NCBI GenBank assembly: GCA_013214545.1
Contig: JABSQB010000007.1
Location: 1 to 64,000 of the forward strand
Origin: Henriciella sp.
GTDB lineage: Bacteria; Pseudomonadota; Alphaproteobacteria; Caulobacterales; Hyphomonadaceae
Direction of reading: 5' to 3'
DNA: 64,000 bases
Part shown: positions 8,727 through 17,149 of the stretch, in pieces
Numbering within the stretch: the first letter of the stretch is position 1
Layout of the letters: the number at the start of each line of letters is the position of its first letter
Position numbers and translations under genes: made by a program
The notes under the pieces: generated by a model
What the model was told of the DNA's origin: nothing
Database searches by the model: none
The model's input: the letters and a program-made list of their open reading frames with translations, nothing else

Positions 8727-8814
8727 CTTGTCGCCTTTATCGATAATCATTAAATACGCCTCGACAGAAGTGTGCGATATGTCTAATGGAAACCGCCTAA
8801 TTGGGGAATCGACT

Positions 8815-10389
8815 ATGAAGAAATTAATGTTTGGTGCAGCTGCACTGGCTCTCGTAACAGCTTGCGGCCAGGGCGACACACCGGAAGAAGTGAATATTGA
8901 AGAGCCGACGCTGAAGGAGCTGACCGTTCGCGCCGGTGATCCGTCCGAAGCGGCTGCAGCCCTTGCGGCCATGTCGCTGAGCGAAAGCGGCGGCCTGCTT
9001 TCCTTCGCTGGCAGCACCACAGATGGCGCATCAGCAACCTTTACCGACCTGACCATTACCGGCGAAGACGCGATCAAGGTTGGATCCCTGGTCTTTGAAG
9101 GCCTCGATATGGACGAGGGCCAGGCGAATTTCGGTAAAATGAGCCTGAACGACATCACGATTTCCGAAGACGATGAGGCAGAGGTCAAGCTCGGCTCGAT
9201 CGAACTGATCAATCCTTCTGCAGAACTGGCAGCCTGGCTCGCTGCTGGCCTTAACGGTCAGGAAGCCCCGTTCCCAGCCGCCGAGAACATTGTTTTCGAC
9301 AGCTGGTCGATCAATGGCCTAACCGGCGACTTTGCAGACACTGAAGCTGATGGAACATTCGGGATCGATAAAATCGAAATCCGCGACATGGTCGACCTGA
9401 AAGCCGCCAAGGCGGTCATCAGCGGTCTGTCTCTGAACGGTACTGACAGTTCCGAAGGCATGGATTTCGACATTTCGCTGGGCGGTGTATCGGCGACCAA
9501 TGTGGACGCCAAATTTGTCAAAGCGATCCAGGAAAATGTTGGCGACGAAGAAGCCATGATGGCTGCGGTTATGGATCTCGCGTACGACGATCCGATGGAA
9601 CCAGGCTATGACAGCTTCACGCTGGACGATCTGTCGATCGATGTTGGCGGCGCAGCCTTTGCCATCCCAAGCATTGTTTCAGGTGTTGAGCGAAACGCGG
9701 CTGGCCAGCCCGTGAAATTCGTGACCCAGCCATACTCCATGACGCTGAAAGCCGATGCGGCGGGCGGCGAAGTTGGCGAAGCCTTGCTGCAAGGTCTGTC
9801 GGTCGTCGGGTATGAAGAGCTTGAGCTGAAAGGCGCAAGTGTCGCGACCTATGACCCGGACAAGGACATTGTCTCCTTTGATGCTGGCGCAAACTATATC
9901 GAGCTTGTCGATGGCGCGAAATTCAGCATGGGCGGCAAGATTGAAGGCTACAGCTCCTACGCCAAGGAAGCTGCAACAGCATTCAATTTCGAAGACCTGG
10001 CTGCTGGTGCCGAGCCTGATCCGATGGCGATGACCAATGCCATGGGTCAGCTGACCATTCACGGATTTGAGCTCTCGATTGCAGACAATTCCCTGCTCGA
10101 TCGTGCGTTCAACGCGGCAGCGACCTCGCAAGGCGCTGATCCGGCTGAACTCAAGTCTCAAATCGGCATGGGCCTCGCCATGGCGCCGATGATGGCACAA
10201 GGTTCGGGTGTCGACATGGCGCTTGTCACCGAGGCGTCGACCGCCTTGTCCAAGTTTATCAGCGATGGCGGCACGTTCACCATCAAGCTGGACCCGGACA
10301 CCCCGCTTTCTGTTGCTTCGATCATGGAAAACCCAGATCCAGCAGCCTACACGAAAGACGCTCTGGGCTTCACAGCGACACAAAACTAG
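8815..10389 (+). CDS. Large lipoprotein of unknown function
   Basis: From the ATG at 8815, with GGGGAA just upstream, this 524-residue protein begins MKKLMFGAAALALVTACGQG, a clear lipoprotein signal with the Cys of the lipobox at residue 17. The mature part is acidic and repetitive in style: many short units of the form (F/L)(D/E)xLxIxG, such as FTDLTITGEDAIKVGSLVFEGLD, which suggests a long beta-helix or LysM-free beta-rich fold exposed in the periplasm or on the surface. I recognise no catalytic motif. The gene is followed by a strong terminator, so it is probably monocistronic. Confidence 0.75.
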   Translation: MKKLMFGAAALALVTACGQGDTPEEVNIEEPTLKELTVRAGDPSEAAAALAAMSLSESGGLLSFAGSTTDGASATFTDLTITGEDAIKVGSLVFEGLDMDEGQANFGKMSLNDITISEDDEAEVKLGSIELINPSAELAAWLAAGLNGQEAPFPAAENIVFDSWSINGLTGDFADTEADGTFGIDKIEIRDMVDLKAAKAVISGLSLNGTDSSEGMDFDISLGGVSATNVDAKFVKAIQENVGDEEAMMAAVMDLAYDDPMEPGYDSFTLDDLSIDVGGAAFAIPSIVSGVERNAAGQPVKFVTQPYSMTLKADAAGGEVGEALLQGLSVVGYEELELKGASVATYDPDKDIVSFDAGANYIELVDGAKFSMGGKIEGYSSYAKEAATAFNFEDLAAGAEPDPMAMTNAMGQLTIHGFELSIADNSLLDRAFNAAATSQGADPAELKSQIGMGLAMAPMMAQGSGVDMALVTEASTALSKFISDGGTFTIKLDPDTPLSVASIMENPDPAAYTKDALGFTATQN

Positions 10390-10418
10390 TCGTCGACGAC
10401 GTCTAGCCGAAATCAAAG

Positions 10419-10453
10419 GCGCGCGGTGCTTCGGCATCGCGCGCTTTTCTTTT
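10419..10453 (+). terminator. Rho-independent terminator after the lipoprotein gene
   Basis: An 11-bp GC-rich stem (GCGCGCGGTGC with GCATCGCGCGC, one G-U pair) closes a TTCG tetraloop and is followed by TTTTCTTTT. It sits 30 bases after the lipoprotein stop and before the ymdB start. Confidence 0.9.
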
Positions 10454-10479
10454 GCGTGCTGAACGCGCATAAGGACGCC

Positions 10480-11304
10480 ATGAAACTCGCCTTTTTCGGA
10501 GATGTCGTCGGCAAACCGGGCCGACAGGCTGTGATTGATCACCTGCCGCACGTGCGCGCTGCGCTCGTGCTTGATTTCGTCGTGGTCAATGCCGAGAACG
10601 CCGCTGGCGGGTTCGGCCTGACAGAGAAAATTGCCAATGAGTTCTTCGATGCTGGCGCCGATTGCCTGACCCTTGGCGACCATGCCTGGGACCAGCGTGA
10701 GGCACTGACCTATATCGAACGAGAGCCGCGTCTGCTCCGACCGATCAATTACCCAGATGCCTCAAATGCGCCGGGTCAAGGCTCGCACCTTTTCGTCTTG
10801 CCGGATGGACGCCGGGTCGGCGTGATCCAGGCTCAGGGCATCGTGTTCATGAAACAGTTGCTGGAAAACCCGTTTGGCGCCGTCGACGCGGCGCTCGACG
10901 CCATGCCACTCGGCAGCGTCGCAGATGCGGTCATCGTCGACATGCATTGCGAAGCCACATCAGAGAAAATGGCCATGGGCCACCATTGCGATGGCCGGGC
11001 CAGCATGGTCGTGGGCAGCCACACCCATGTCCCGACCGCCGATCATATGATCCTTGCCGATGGCACGGCCTATCAAAGCGACGCTGGCATGTGCGGGGAC
11101 TATGACAGCGTCATTGGCATGCAGAAGGATAACTCGCTGCGCCGGTTCGCAACCCAGCTGCCGGGGCAACGCTACGAACCCGCGCTCGGTGAAGGCACTT
11201 TATGCGGCCTCTATGTCGAGACCGATGATGGGACTGGCCTCGCCAAACGCTGCGAGCCAATCCGAGTTGGCGGCCGCTTATCGGAAATGCTGCCGAGTGT
11301 TTGA
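10480..11304 (+). CDS. ymdB: YmdB-family metallophosphoesterase
   Basis: The product (274 residues) belongs to the TIGR00282/YmdB family, binuclear-metal phosphodiesterases; the Bacillus member hydrolyses 2',3'-cyclic nucleotides and affects RNA turnover. Metal-binding motifs are visible in order: FFGDVVGKPGR at the N-terminus, NAENAAGGFG, TLGDHAWDQRE, the DMHCEATSEKMAMG segment, and GSHTHVPTADH. The ATG at 10480 is the natural start; the upstream GTG of the ORF track lies in the terminator. It stands 57 bases ahead of yebC, an arrangement common in Alphaproteobacteria. Confidence 0.9.
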   Translation: MKLAFFGDVVGKPGRQAVIDHLPHVRAALVLDFVVVNAENAAGGFGLTEKIANEFFDAGADCLTLGDHAWDQREALTYIEREPRLLRPINYPDASNAPGQGSHLFVLPDGRRVGVIQAQGIVFMKQLLENPFGAVDAALDAMPLGSVADAVIVDMHCEATSEKMAMGHHCDGRASMVVGSHTHVPTADHMILADGTAYQSDAGMCGDYDSVIGMQKDNSLRRFATQLPGQRYEPALGEGTLCGLYVETDDGTGLAKRCEPIRVGGRLSEMLPSV

Positions 11305-11361
11305 ACTCTGCCGCGAGCTGAGTTAAGCAGCCGCAATTGATGAATTACCGCAGGAGCCGCC

Positions 11362-12114
11362 ATGGCTGGCCATAGTAAATGGGCAAATATTCAGCACCGA
11401 AAAGGTGCTCAGGATAAGAAGCGCGCGGCGCTGTTCTCGCGCTTGTCGAAAGAGATCACGATCGCCTCGAAACTGGGCGGTCCCGATCCGGACGGCAATC
11501 CTCGCCTGCGCCTTGCGATTGCCAACGCGCGCGGCCAGTCCATGCCAAAGGACAACATCAAGCGCGCGGTCGACAAAGGCCAGGGCGGCGGCGGCGAAGA
11601 CTATGTCGACATCCGCTATGAAGGCTTTGGCCCCGGCGGTGTCGGCGTCATCGTCGAAGCCTCTACCGACAATAAGAACCGCGCGGCGAGCGAAATCCGC
11701 ACCGCCTTTTCCAAGAATGGCGGCAATCTCGGCGAAACCGGATCCGTCTCGTTCGGGTTTGAAAATGTCGGCGAGATCCAGTTCCCGCTGGAGGCGGGCG
11801 ACGAAGACACAATCATGGAAGCCGCTCTGGAAGCCGGCGCCAGCGATATTGTCACCGATGAGGACGGCCATTTCATCTACACTGAGCGCGAGGACCTTTC
11901 CGAGGTTGCCTCTGCCCTGGAAGGCCAGTTTGGCGAGGTTGAAGCCAAATCGACCAAACTGATCTGGAAACCGCAAAACATGGTGCCGATTGAAGGCGAT
12001 GATGCCGACAAGCTGATGCGCCTGCTCGACGTGCTGGACGATCTCGATGACGTGGCAAATATCTACGACAATTCAGACATCTCTGCCGAAGAATTGGCGC
12101 GACTGGCGGAATAA
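11362..12114 (+). CDS. yebC: YebC/PmpR-family protein (transcription or translation factor)
   Basis: The 250-residue protein opens with [21 protein letters not shown], the invariant YebC signature, and has the usual three-domain length. YebC-type proteins have been described as DNA-binding regulators, and more recent work links some of them (like TACO1) to translation of difficult peptide stretches; which applies here is unknown. CAGGAG precedes the ATG. In many genomes yebC precedes ruvC; here ruvC does not follow, and msrA comes next after 118 bases. Confidence 0.93.
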   Translation: MAGHSKWANIQHRKGAQDKKRAALFSRLSKEITIASKLGGPDPDGNPRLRLAIANARGQSMPKDNIKRAVDKGQGGGGEDYVDIRYEGFGPGGVGVIVEASTDNKNRAASEIRTAFSKNGGNLGETGSVSFGFENVGEIQFPLEAGDEDTIMEAALEAGASDIVTDEDGHFIYTEREDLSEVASALEGQFGEVEAKSTKLIWKPQNMVPIEGDDADKLMRLLDVLDDLDDVANIYDNSDISAEELARLAE

Positions 12115-12232
12115 GTGACGTTTTCCAGTCACAGCCGAACAAAAACCTGTGATATCTGAACTTTCGCCTCGCAATTTATGGTGCGACTCGTCATATGCGC
12201 TTCAGACCCGAACTCTAATTTCCTTCGAGACG

Positions 12233-12880
12233 ATGATGAAGCTCACACATCCCCTTTCAATCAGCCTGATGGCAGGCGGTCTGGCCGCGGCAGCAACTTT
12301 TGTCCTGTCGGCCTTTGCTCAAAACGGCCCTTCGTCCGTCGCTGCGAATGAAAATCTTGAGACCGCGATTTTTGCGGGTGGATGTTTCTGGTGTGTGGAA
12401 AGCGACTTCGACAAACTGGACGGCGTGCTTGAAACCGTATCGGGGTATACGGGCGGCGCGACGACCAATCCAACCTACAAGACCCATACAAAGCAGGGTC
12501 ATCTCGAAGCGGTGAAAGTCGTCTACGACTCCTCAAAGGTCGAGTATGGCGAATTGGTCGACTATTTCATCCGGCATATTGATCCGACCGATGATGGCGG
12601 TCAGTTCTGCGATCGCGGCAATTCCTACCGCACCGCCGTCTTCGTAAACAATGCTGAAGAGCGCGCCGAAGTTGAGGCCCAGTTCGCAACGATTGAGAAT
12701 GCCGGCATCCTGCCTGCGCCAATCGTCACTCGCGTGCTGGAAGAAACAGCCTTCTACGACGCCGAGGGCTATCACCAGAATTACTACCAGAAAAACCCGG
12801 CGCGTTATAAGCTCTACCGGGTCGGGTGCGGACGCGACAAGCGTGTGGCCGAGGTCTGGTCCGGCGCGGGTGCAAGCTAA
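12233..12880 (+). CDS. msrA: Peptide methionine-(S)-sulfoxide reductase, exported
   Basis: MsrA reduces methionine-S-sulfoxide in proteins. The catalytic FAGGCFWCVESDF motif stands near residue 45, and YHQNYYQKNPARY and the EETAFYDAEGYHQ signature follow; a resolving Cys is likely in RVGCGRD near the C-terminus. Unusually, the enzyme is preceded by a signal peptide: KLTHPLSISLMAGGLAAAATFVLSAFAQN, suggesting a periplasmic enzyme of 215 residues before processing. The ORF track start at 12149 is upstream of this natural start. Two in-frame ATGs (12233, 12236) are possible. A periplasmic MsrA needs an electron source, which is not in the window. Confidence 0.9.
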   Translation: MMKLTHPLSISLMAGGLAAAATFVLSAFAQNGPSSVAANENLETAIFAGGCFWCVESDFDKLDGVLETVSGYTGGATTNPTYKTHTKQGHLEAVKVVYDSSKVEYGELVDYFIRHIDPTDDGGQFCDRGNSYRTAVFVNNAEERAEVEAQFATIENAGILPAPIVTRVLEETAFYDAEGYHQNYYQKNPARYKLYRVGCGRDKRVAEVWSGAGAS

Positions 12881-12975
12881 CCAAACGCAAATGCAAGGTG
12901 CAAAGCAGCCGTTCTGCTTGCACAGTCACGTTCCAGCGCCCAAATAGGCGCTTCTAGAACTTTTGGACGCACGAC

Positions 12976-13866
12976 ATGACTGACACGGCTGCAAACACCC
13001 ATATCAAAGACTCTTCAGATCAGGCCTTCATGGCTGACGTGGTTGAAGCATCGAACACTCAGCCCGTGCTCGTCGATTTCTGGGCCCCATGGTGCGGCCC
13101 TTGTAAGACCCTGACGCCGACGCTGGAAAAAGTCGTCAACGAACAAGACGGCAAGGTCAAACTGGTCAAGATCAACACAGAAGAGCATCCGGGCGTCGCA
13201 GGCCAAATGGGCGTGCGCTCCATCCCGTCTGTTTTCGCCTTCGACAAAGGCCGTCCTGTGAATGGCTTCCAGGGCGCTCTGCCAGAGAGCCAGGTTCGCC
13301 AGTTTATCCAGGATGTGCTGGGCGGCACGGACGGCGCGAAACAGCTGAAGGAAGCGCTTGAGCAAGCCGAAACAGCGGCGCAGTCCGGCGATATCGCCAC
13401 GGCGGCGCAAATCTATGGCGCGGTGATCGAAGCCGATCCGACCAATCCTGCGGCGATTGCCGGGCTGGCGCGTTGTTATCTGGCCAATGGCGACCATGAT
13501 CGCGCCCGCCAGGTTCTCGACATGGCGCCGGAAGACAAGGTCAACGACCCGGCGATCAAATCGGTCCGAACCGCACTCGATCTGATGGCCGAAACACCGC
13601 TGGACGAAGATATGGCCAGCGCCAAAGAGACAGTCGCTGCCGAACCTGAGAATCACGAAGCGCGATTTGAGCTTGCCGAAAAACTCATCGCCCAAGGAAA
13701 GAACGGCGCAGCATCCGACCATCTGCTGACAATTCTGACCGACAATCTCGACTGGGGTGAAGGCAAGGCCAAAGCCAAATTGCTGGAGATCTTCGAAGCC
13801 GCGGGTCCGAAAGATCCTGTTACAGTTGACGGACGCCGCCGCCTCGGTTCGCTCATGTTTTCGTGA
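12976..13866 (+). CDS. Thioredoxin-fold TPR protein, CnoX (YbbN)-like
   Basis: A 296-residue protein with an N-terminal thioredoxin domain (residues about 15-115) bearing the active-site WCGPC in FWAPWCGPCKTL, followed by tetratricopeptide-like helices. This two-part layout is that of CnoX/YbbN, a chaperone that binds unfolding proteins under oxidative or bleach stress and passes them to GroEL or DnaK. The E. coli protein has lost the CxxC redox pair, whereas this one keeps both cysteines and so may also reduce disulfides, as described for Caulobacter CnoX. It lies just upstream of a Lon-like domain protein. Confidence 0.85.
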   Translation: MTDTAANTHIKDSSDQAFMADVVEASNTQPVLVDFWAPWCGPCKTLTPTLEKVVNEQDGKVKLVKINTEEHPGVAGQMGVRSIPSVFAFDKGRPVNGFQGALPESQVRQFIQDVLGGTDGAKQLKEALEQAETAAQSGDIATAAQIYGAVIEADPTNPAAIAGLARCYLANGDHDRARQVLDMAPEDKVNDPAIKSVRTALDLMAETPLDEDMASAKETVAAEPENHEARFELAEKLIAQGKNGAASDHLLTILTDNLDWGEGKAKAKLLEIFEAAGPKDPVTVDGRRRLGSLMFS

Positions 13867-13941
13867 TTTTCACGCTTCGTTACTCGCCGAATCCCCGTTT
13901 CAGCCCAATATGTGTTAAGAGGACTGAAAACGAGACCAACT

Positions 13942-14592
13942 GTGACCATCGAAACCTATCGCAAACTCGCTGATCTGCCGGAAACCATTCCCGTCTTTCC
14001 GCTGTCAGGTGTGTTGCTATTCCCGCGTTGGTCGCTGCCTCTGAACATTTTTGAACCGCGCTATCTGAACATGATTGATGATGCGATGCGCGGCGATCGT
14101 ATCATCGGAATGATCCAGTCACAGGGCGAGGATCGCGCCGCGCCGCAACTCGCCTCAGCCGGCTGCGCAGGACGGATCACATCCTATTCTGAAACCGATG
14201 ACGGGCGTTACCTGATCTCGCTAACCGGGATTTGCCGGTTCGGGGTGACGCAGGAACTCTCCGTGGAGACCCCCTACCGGCAAGTGAATCCGGATTGGGA
14301 ATCTTATGAGCATGACCTCATCGCGCCGGCCGATATCACACTGCCAGATCGCCCGGATCTGACACGCGCGCTGAAGCGATATACCCAAATCAACTCACTC
14401 GAAGTGGATTGGGAGGCGGTCGAGAATGCGCCCATGGAAACCCTGATCAATGCACTGTGCGCCGGATGCCCGTTTGGCACGCTGGAAAAGCAAGCCTTGC
14501 TCGAAGCCCCGAGCGTTGCAGAACGCGCGGAAACACTGATCGCGCTGCTTGACATGGACATGCCGGGCGACGACAGCTCAACGCTGCAATGA
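13942..14592 (+). CDS. LON substrate-binding-domain protein (no ATPase or protease)
   Basis: The 216-residue protein consists only of the N-terminal LON substrate-binding domain: [33 protein letters not shown] is the classic start of that domain, and no AAA or serine-lysine protease domain follows. Family members are stand-alone alphaproteobacterial proteins of about this size. I choose GTG 13942 ([14 protein letters not shown]) because homologues I know begin close to there; GTG 13912 is the alternative. The stop overlaps the next start as ATGA, so this begins a four-gene translationally coupled operon. Confidence 0.82.
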   Translation: MTIETYRKLADLPETIPVFPLSGVLLFPRWSLPLNIFEPRYLNMIDDAMRGDRIIGMIQSQGEDRAAPQLASAGCAGRITSYSETDDGRYLISLTGICRFGVTQELSVETPYRQVNPDWESYEHDLIAPADITLPDRPDLTRALKRYTQINSLEVDWEAVENAPMETLINALCAGCPFGTLEKQALLEAPSVAERAETLIALLDMDMPGDDSSTLQ

Positions 14593-14804
14593 CTGAAAAT
14601 TCTAAAGACAATTCGGCGGCGCCTTGCGGCGTCAGCCCGCGGCTTCTGGAGCTGCTCATCTGCCCGGTCACGGGCGGACCGCTGGTGTTTGACCGCGAGG
14701 CGTGTGAGCTGATTTCCAAGAAGGCCAAACTCGCCTTCCCGATCCGCGATGGCTTACCCATTTTGCTGGAAAGTGAAGCGCGCGACCTGGAGCTTTCAAC
14801 ATGA
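14589..14804 (+). CDS. Trm112-like/UPF0434 small protein
   Basis: A 71-residue protein with [47 protein letters not shown], matching the Trm112p/YcaR family. Eukaryotic Trm112 activates several methyltransferases. Bacterial relatives are uncharacterised zinc-ribbon-like proteins, and here the second pair of cysteines is missing. Its overlap with both neighbours, and the methyltransferase two genes downstream, make a role as methyltransferase partner attractive, but that is inference. Confidence 0.85.
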   Translation: MTENSKDNSAAPCGVSPRLLELLICPVTGGPLVFDREACELISKKAKLAFPIRDGLPILLESEARDLELST

Positions 14805-15115
14805 GCAAGCGCGCCTGGCCGACGGAGCTGAAATTCTCAAAATCCAAGAAAGCTCTCTCCATCGCGTTTGACGATGGCAAGAGCTTCACCCTGCCCTACA
14901 AGACCTTGCGCTTGGAAAGCCCGTCAGCGGAAGTCCAGGGACATGGCAGCGGTCCCAAGCCGCCGCCGCCGGTGATCAGCGACGATCTGAACGTCGAAAA
15001 AGCCGATCCGGTTGGCCGCTATGCGGTGCGCATTTTCTTTACCGACGGGCATTCCAGCGGGCTGTTTACCTGGGCTTATCTACGTCAATTGGGGGAGGCA
15101 GGCGAACATGTCTGA
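14801..15115 (+). CDS. DUF971 (GBBH-like N-terminal domain) protein
   Basis: The 104-residue protein carries the DUF971 fold: it starts with [44 protein letters not shown] and contains [25 protein letters not shown], the typical family ending. Related domains form the N-terminus of gamma-butyrobetaine hydroxylase, and stand-alone members have been associated with iron-sulfur cluster proteins. It has no cysteines. It overlaps the genes on both sides, so it is part of a tightly coupled operon. Confidence 0.88.
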   Translation: MSKRAWPTELKFSKSKKALSIAFDDGKSFTLPYKTLRLESPSAEVQGHGSGPKPPPPVISDDLNVEKADPVGRYAVRIFFTDGHSSGLFTWAYLRQLGEAGEHV

Positions 15116-16022
15116 TAGCGGAGCAAGCTGGGACGCCTATTGGCAAGGCAAAGAGGGCGGATCGCTGAAAACACAGCGCGACGCGGCCCGCGATGCGGAG
15201 CTGGTCACGTTTTGGCAAGAAGCTTTGCAACCGCTCGATCGAGGCGCAGCATTCCTCGATTTGGCTTGCGGTTCAGGCGTCGTCTTGAAAACCGCTCAGG
15301 ATATGGCGTTTCAGTCGCTGCACGGCGTCGACATTGCCGAAAGCGCCATCACTGCGCTGATGACAATGCTGCCGGATGTCGCCGGTAAAGTGTCATCGGC
15401 GGCGCAGACCGATTACACGGACCGTCATTTTGGATCGATCACAAGTCAGTTCGGGATGGAATATGCCGGCTTTGAAGCGGCGGCGAGGGAAGCCGCGCGC
15501 CTGTTGGCACCGGGCGGAACTGTGATTGCCGTGTGCCATCTTCAGGAAGGCCCCATTCACGAAGACGCAAAAGCCTTCGTCGCGCACTCGCGCACCATTG
15601 CGGACAGTCGTTATATCGATGTGTCGCGCGATCTGTTCCAGGCGTTTTATGGCAACGATCAGGATGGCTTGAACGCCGCGATTGCCGACTTGTCCAAGGC
15701 GCGTGACCAGGTTGCGACCTTGATCACACCGTCTGAAACAAGCCTTGCCAGCCACCTTGTGCTGGGCGCGGGACAGCTCTGGGAGCGCCGCGAGCATTAT
15801 CTGCTCGAAGACGTGATCGGCTGGCTCGATGGCATGGAAGCCCAGCGCGCTGCGTTCGAGGTCAGAATGCAGGATATGCTCGAAGCATCGCTTTCGGATG
15901 CAGATGTTCAGAAGATCGGCGAGATCTGGCGCGAACAGGGCCTGGAAGCGGCAGCGCCAAGAAAGCTCACGCTGCTGGGCGAACCCACTGCCTGGGTGCT
16001 GCAAGCGACGCGGCCTGATTAA
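15108..16022 (+). CDS. Class I SAM-dependent methyltransferase
   Basis: The real start is the ATG at 15108, preceded by GGGGGAGG; the ORF track start at 15012 lies inside DUF971. The 304-residue protein has the SAM-binding motif I FLDLACGSGVVLKTA near residue 47 and motif II VDIA shortly after, followed by a helical C-terminal part of about 120 residues (RREHYLLEDVIGWLDGMEAQR) of unknown role. The substrate is unknown. It ends the operon with the LON-domain, Trm112-like and DUF971 genes and is followed by the probable 6S RNA. Confidence 0.82.
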   Translation: MSDSGASWDAYWQGKEGGSLKTQRDAARDAELVTFWQEALQPLDRGAAFLDLACGSGVVLKTAQDMAFQSLHGVDIAESAITALMTMLPDVAGKVSSAAQTDYTDRHFGSITSQFGMEYAGFEAAAREAARLLAPGGTVIAVCHLQEGPIHEDAKAFVAHSRTIADSRYIDVSRDLFQAFYGNDQDGLNAAIADLSKARDQVATLITPSETSLASHLVLGAGQLWERREHYLLEDVIGWLDGMEAQRAAFEVRMQDMLEASLSDADVQKIGEIWREQGLEAAAPRKLTLLGEPTAWVLQATRPD

Positions 16023-16029
16023 AGCTCTT

Positions 16030-16056
16030 TTGAACCGACCGGATCGTGCCTATATG
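16030..16056 (+). promoter_or_regulatory. Putative sigma-70 promoter of the 6S-like RNA
   Basis: TTGAAC at 16030-16035 and TATATG at 16051-16056 could act as -35 and -10 elements with a 15-bp spacer, placing the start near 16062, where the predicted RNA stem begins. The spacer is shorter than ideal. Confidence 0.4.
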
Positions 16057-16060
16057 GGCT

Positions 16061-16229
16061 CAGCACAGAGGCTGGAGCGTTTGAGGACGGTCAGCTATCC
16101 GCCGACCTTAAGTTCCGTCAGGGAGCTGGCTCTGGACTGGACCGTGGTCCTATCTACCCGGCGCCCACCTAGTCTCTAGGTCGACGGGATACAAGTACCC
16201 GAGACGGCGTCTTCGGTCCTGTGCGCTTT
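16061..16229 (+). ncRNA. ssrS: Probable 6S RNA (RNA polymerase regulator)
   Basis: The 214-base gap between two methyltransferase genes has no plausible ORF but folds into a long interrupted hairpin. The ends pair as GCACAGAGG with CCTGTGC and CTGGAG with CTTCGG, leaving a large central open region that contains small local hairpins (GGACC-GT-GGTCC; ACCTAG-TCT-CTAGGT). The 3' part, GGGATACAAGTACCC and GACGGCGTCTTCGG, resembles the 3' arm of E. coli 6S RNA (GGGTTACAG, GGCGGCATCTCGG). 6S RNA mimics an open promoter and holds sigma-70 RNA polymerase in stationary phase. The size (about 165 nt) fits; orientation is inferred from the promoter and 3' arm similarity. Confidence 0.62.
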
Positions 16230-16236
16230 GCCTGTA

Positions 16237-17073
16237 TCAGCCAGCGACTTCAGCGACGACAACGTGTGCAGCGGTCGGTGCGATCAAGTCACCTTCGGCA
16301 TTCTGATAGTCTCGCGTCGTCGCGCTTAACTCTTCAATGATCGCTTCGATCTGAGCATCCTTGCTGGCATCCGCTGGATCAAACAATGGTTGAAGCGAGC
16401 CGTCTGCCGCCGGGGTTCCGAGGAAGAGAAGATCGAACAGAACCAGGCTTCTTGGGTCGCCCAGATTGGCGTCACGTTCGACGCGCTCCAGCGATTTCAC
16501 CTCAAGTCCTGCGGCCTCGAATGTGTCCCGGAGTGAGGCCGCGCTGCCAAAAGAGAATGGTCCAAACGGGACCAGATCGTCGCTGAAATCGCGCGCCACG
16601 ATCTCTTCAAATGTCCCGAAGACCGGGTTGCCATCATGCGCGGCGGTCCAGACAGAAAAGACCACATGTCCACCTGGCTGGGTCACGCGTGCTGCGTCTT
16701 TCAGTGCGGCGACCCGGTCAGGAAAGAACTGCAAGCCTTGCTGGCAAAAGGCGGCCTGAAACGCATTGTCCTCAAACGGAAGCTGCTCCGCCGATGCGAG
16801 GTGAAAGGAAACCCCGGCGTCCTGACCCGTGAGCGCCTTGGCTTTGTCTAACATTGGCGGCGCGATGTCGATGGCGGCGACTTGCTCGACCCCCGGCTGA
16901 CCGGCGAGCTTGCGCGAAACAATGCCGGTACCGCAGGCAATGTCGAGGACGTGTCCTCGCGGCGGGTGCGCGGCGACGAGCACATCGCTCCACGTCTCGA
17001 ACAATGGCGTCAGATACGCATCATAAAGATCCGGCGGTGTCCGCCCGGCAACAAAATCTTGAATAAGCGACAT
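16237..17073 (-). CDS. Class I SAM-dependent methyltransferase (UbiE-like)
   Basis: A 278-residue methyltransferase with motif I VLDIACGTGIVSRKLAGQ, an acidic post-I residue in VAAIDIAPPMLDKA, and motif III RVTQPGGHVVFSVW. The Methyltransf_11 core covers about residues 40-150. The N-terminus SLIQDFVAGRTPPDLYDAYLTPLFETWSD is typical of small-molecule methyltransferases. GGGGGA precedes the ATG. It is monocistronic, converging on the 6S-like RNA from the other side; the substrate is unknown. Confidence 0.85.
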   Translation of the reverse strand: MSLIQDFVAGRTPPDLYDAYLTPLFETWSDVLVAAHPPRGHVLDIACGTGIVSRKLAGQPGVEQVAAIDIAPPMLDKAKALTGQDAGVSFHLASAEQLPFEDNAFQAAFCQQGLQFFPDRVAALKDAARVTQPGGHVVFSVWTAAHDGNPVFGTFEEIVARDFSDDLVPFGPFSFGSAASLRDTFEAAGLEVKSLERVERDANLGDPRSLVLFDLLFLGTPAADGSLQPLFDPADASKDAQIEAIIEELSATTRDYQNAEGDLIAPTAAHVVVAEVAG

Positions 17074-17149
17074 ATGCTATCCCCCAATCGCCCCTAATGC
17101 CCCGAGAGCTGCATATCACACATCAAGCGATCTGTTCAGGCGCGTGAGA

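Noticed and set aside
12898-12952. Two small hairpins between msrA and the CnoX-like gene
   Set aside because: GTGCAAAGCAG/CTGCTTGCAC and GCGCC/GGCGC can pair, but no U-tract or known element follows, so I do not call a terminator or RNA.
16013-16179. ORFs running through the 6S-like region (end of 15829-16179)
   Set aside because: The frame is an out-of-frame shadow of the methyltransferase that runs into the gap; it has no SD and the gap is better explained as structured RNA.
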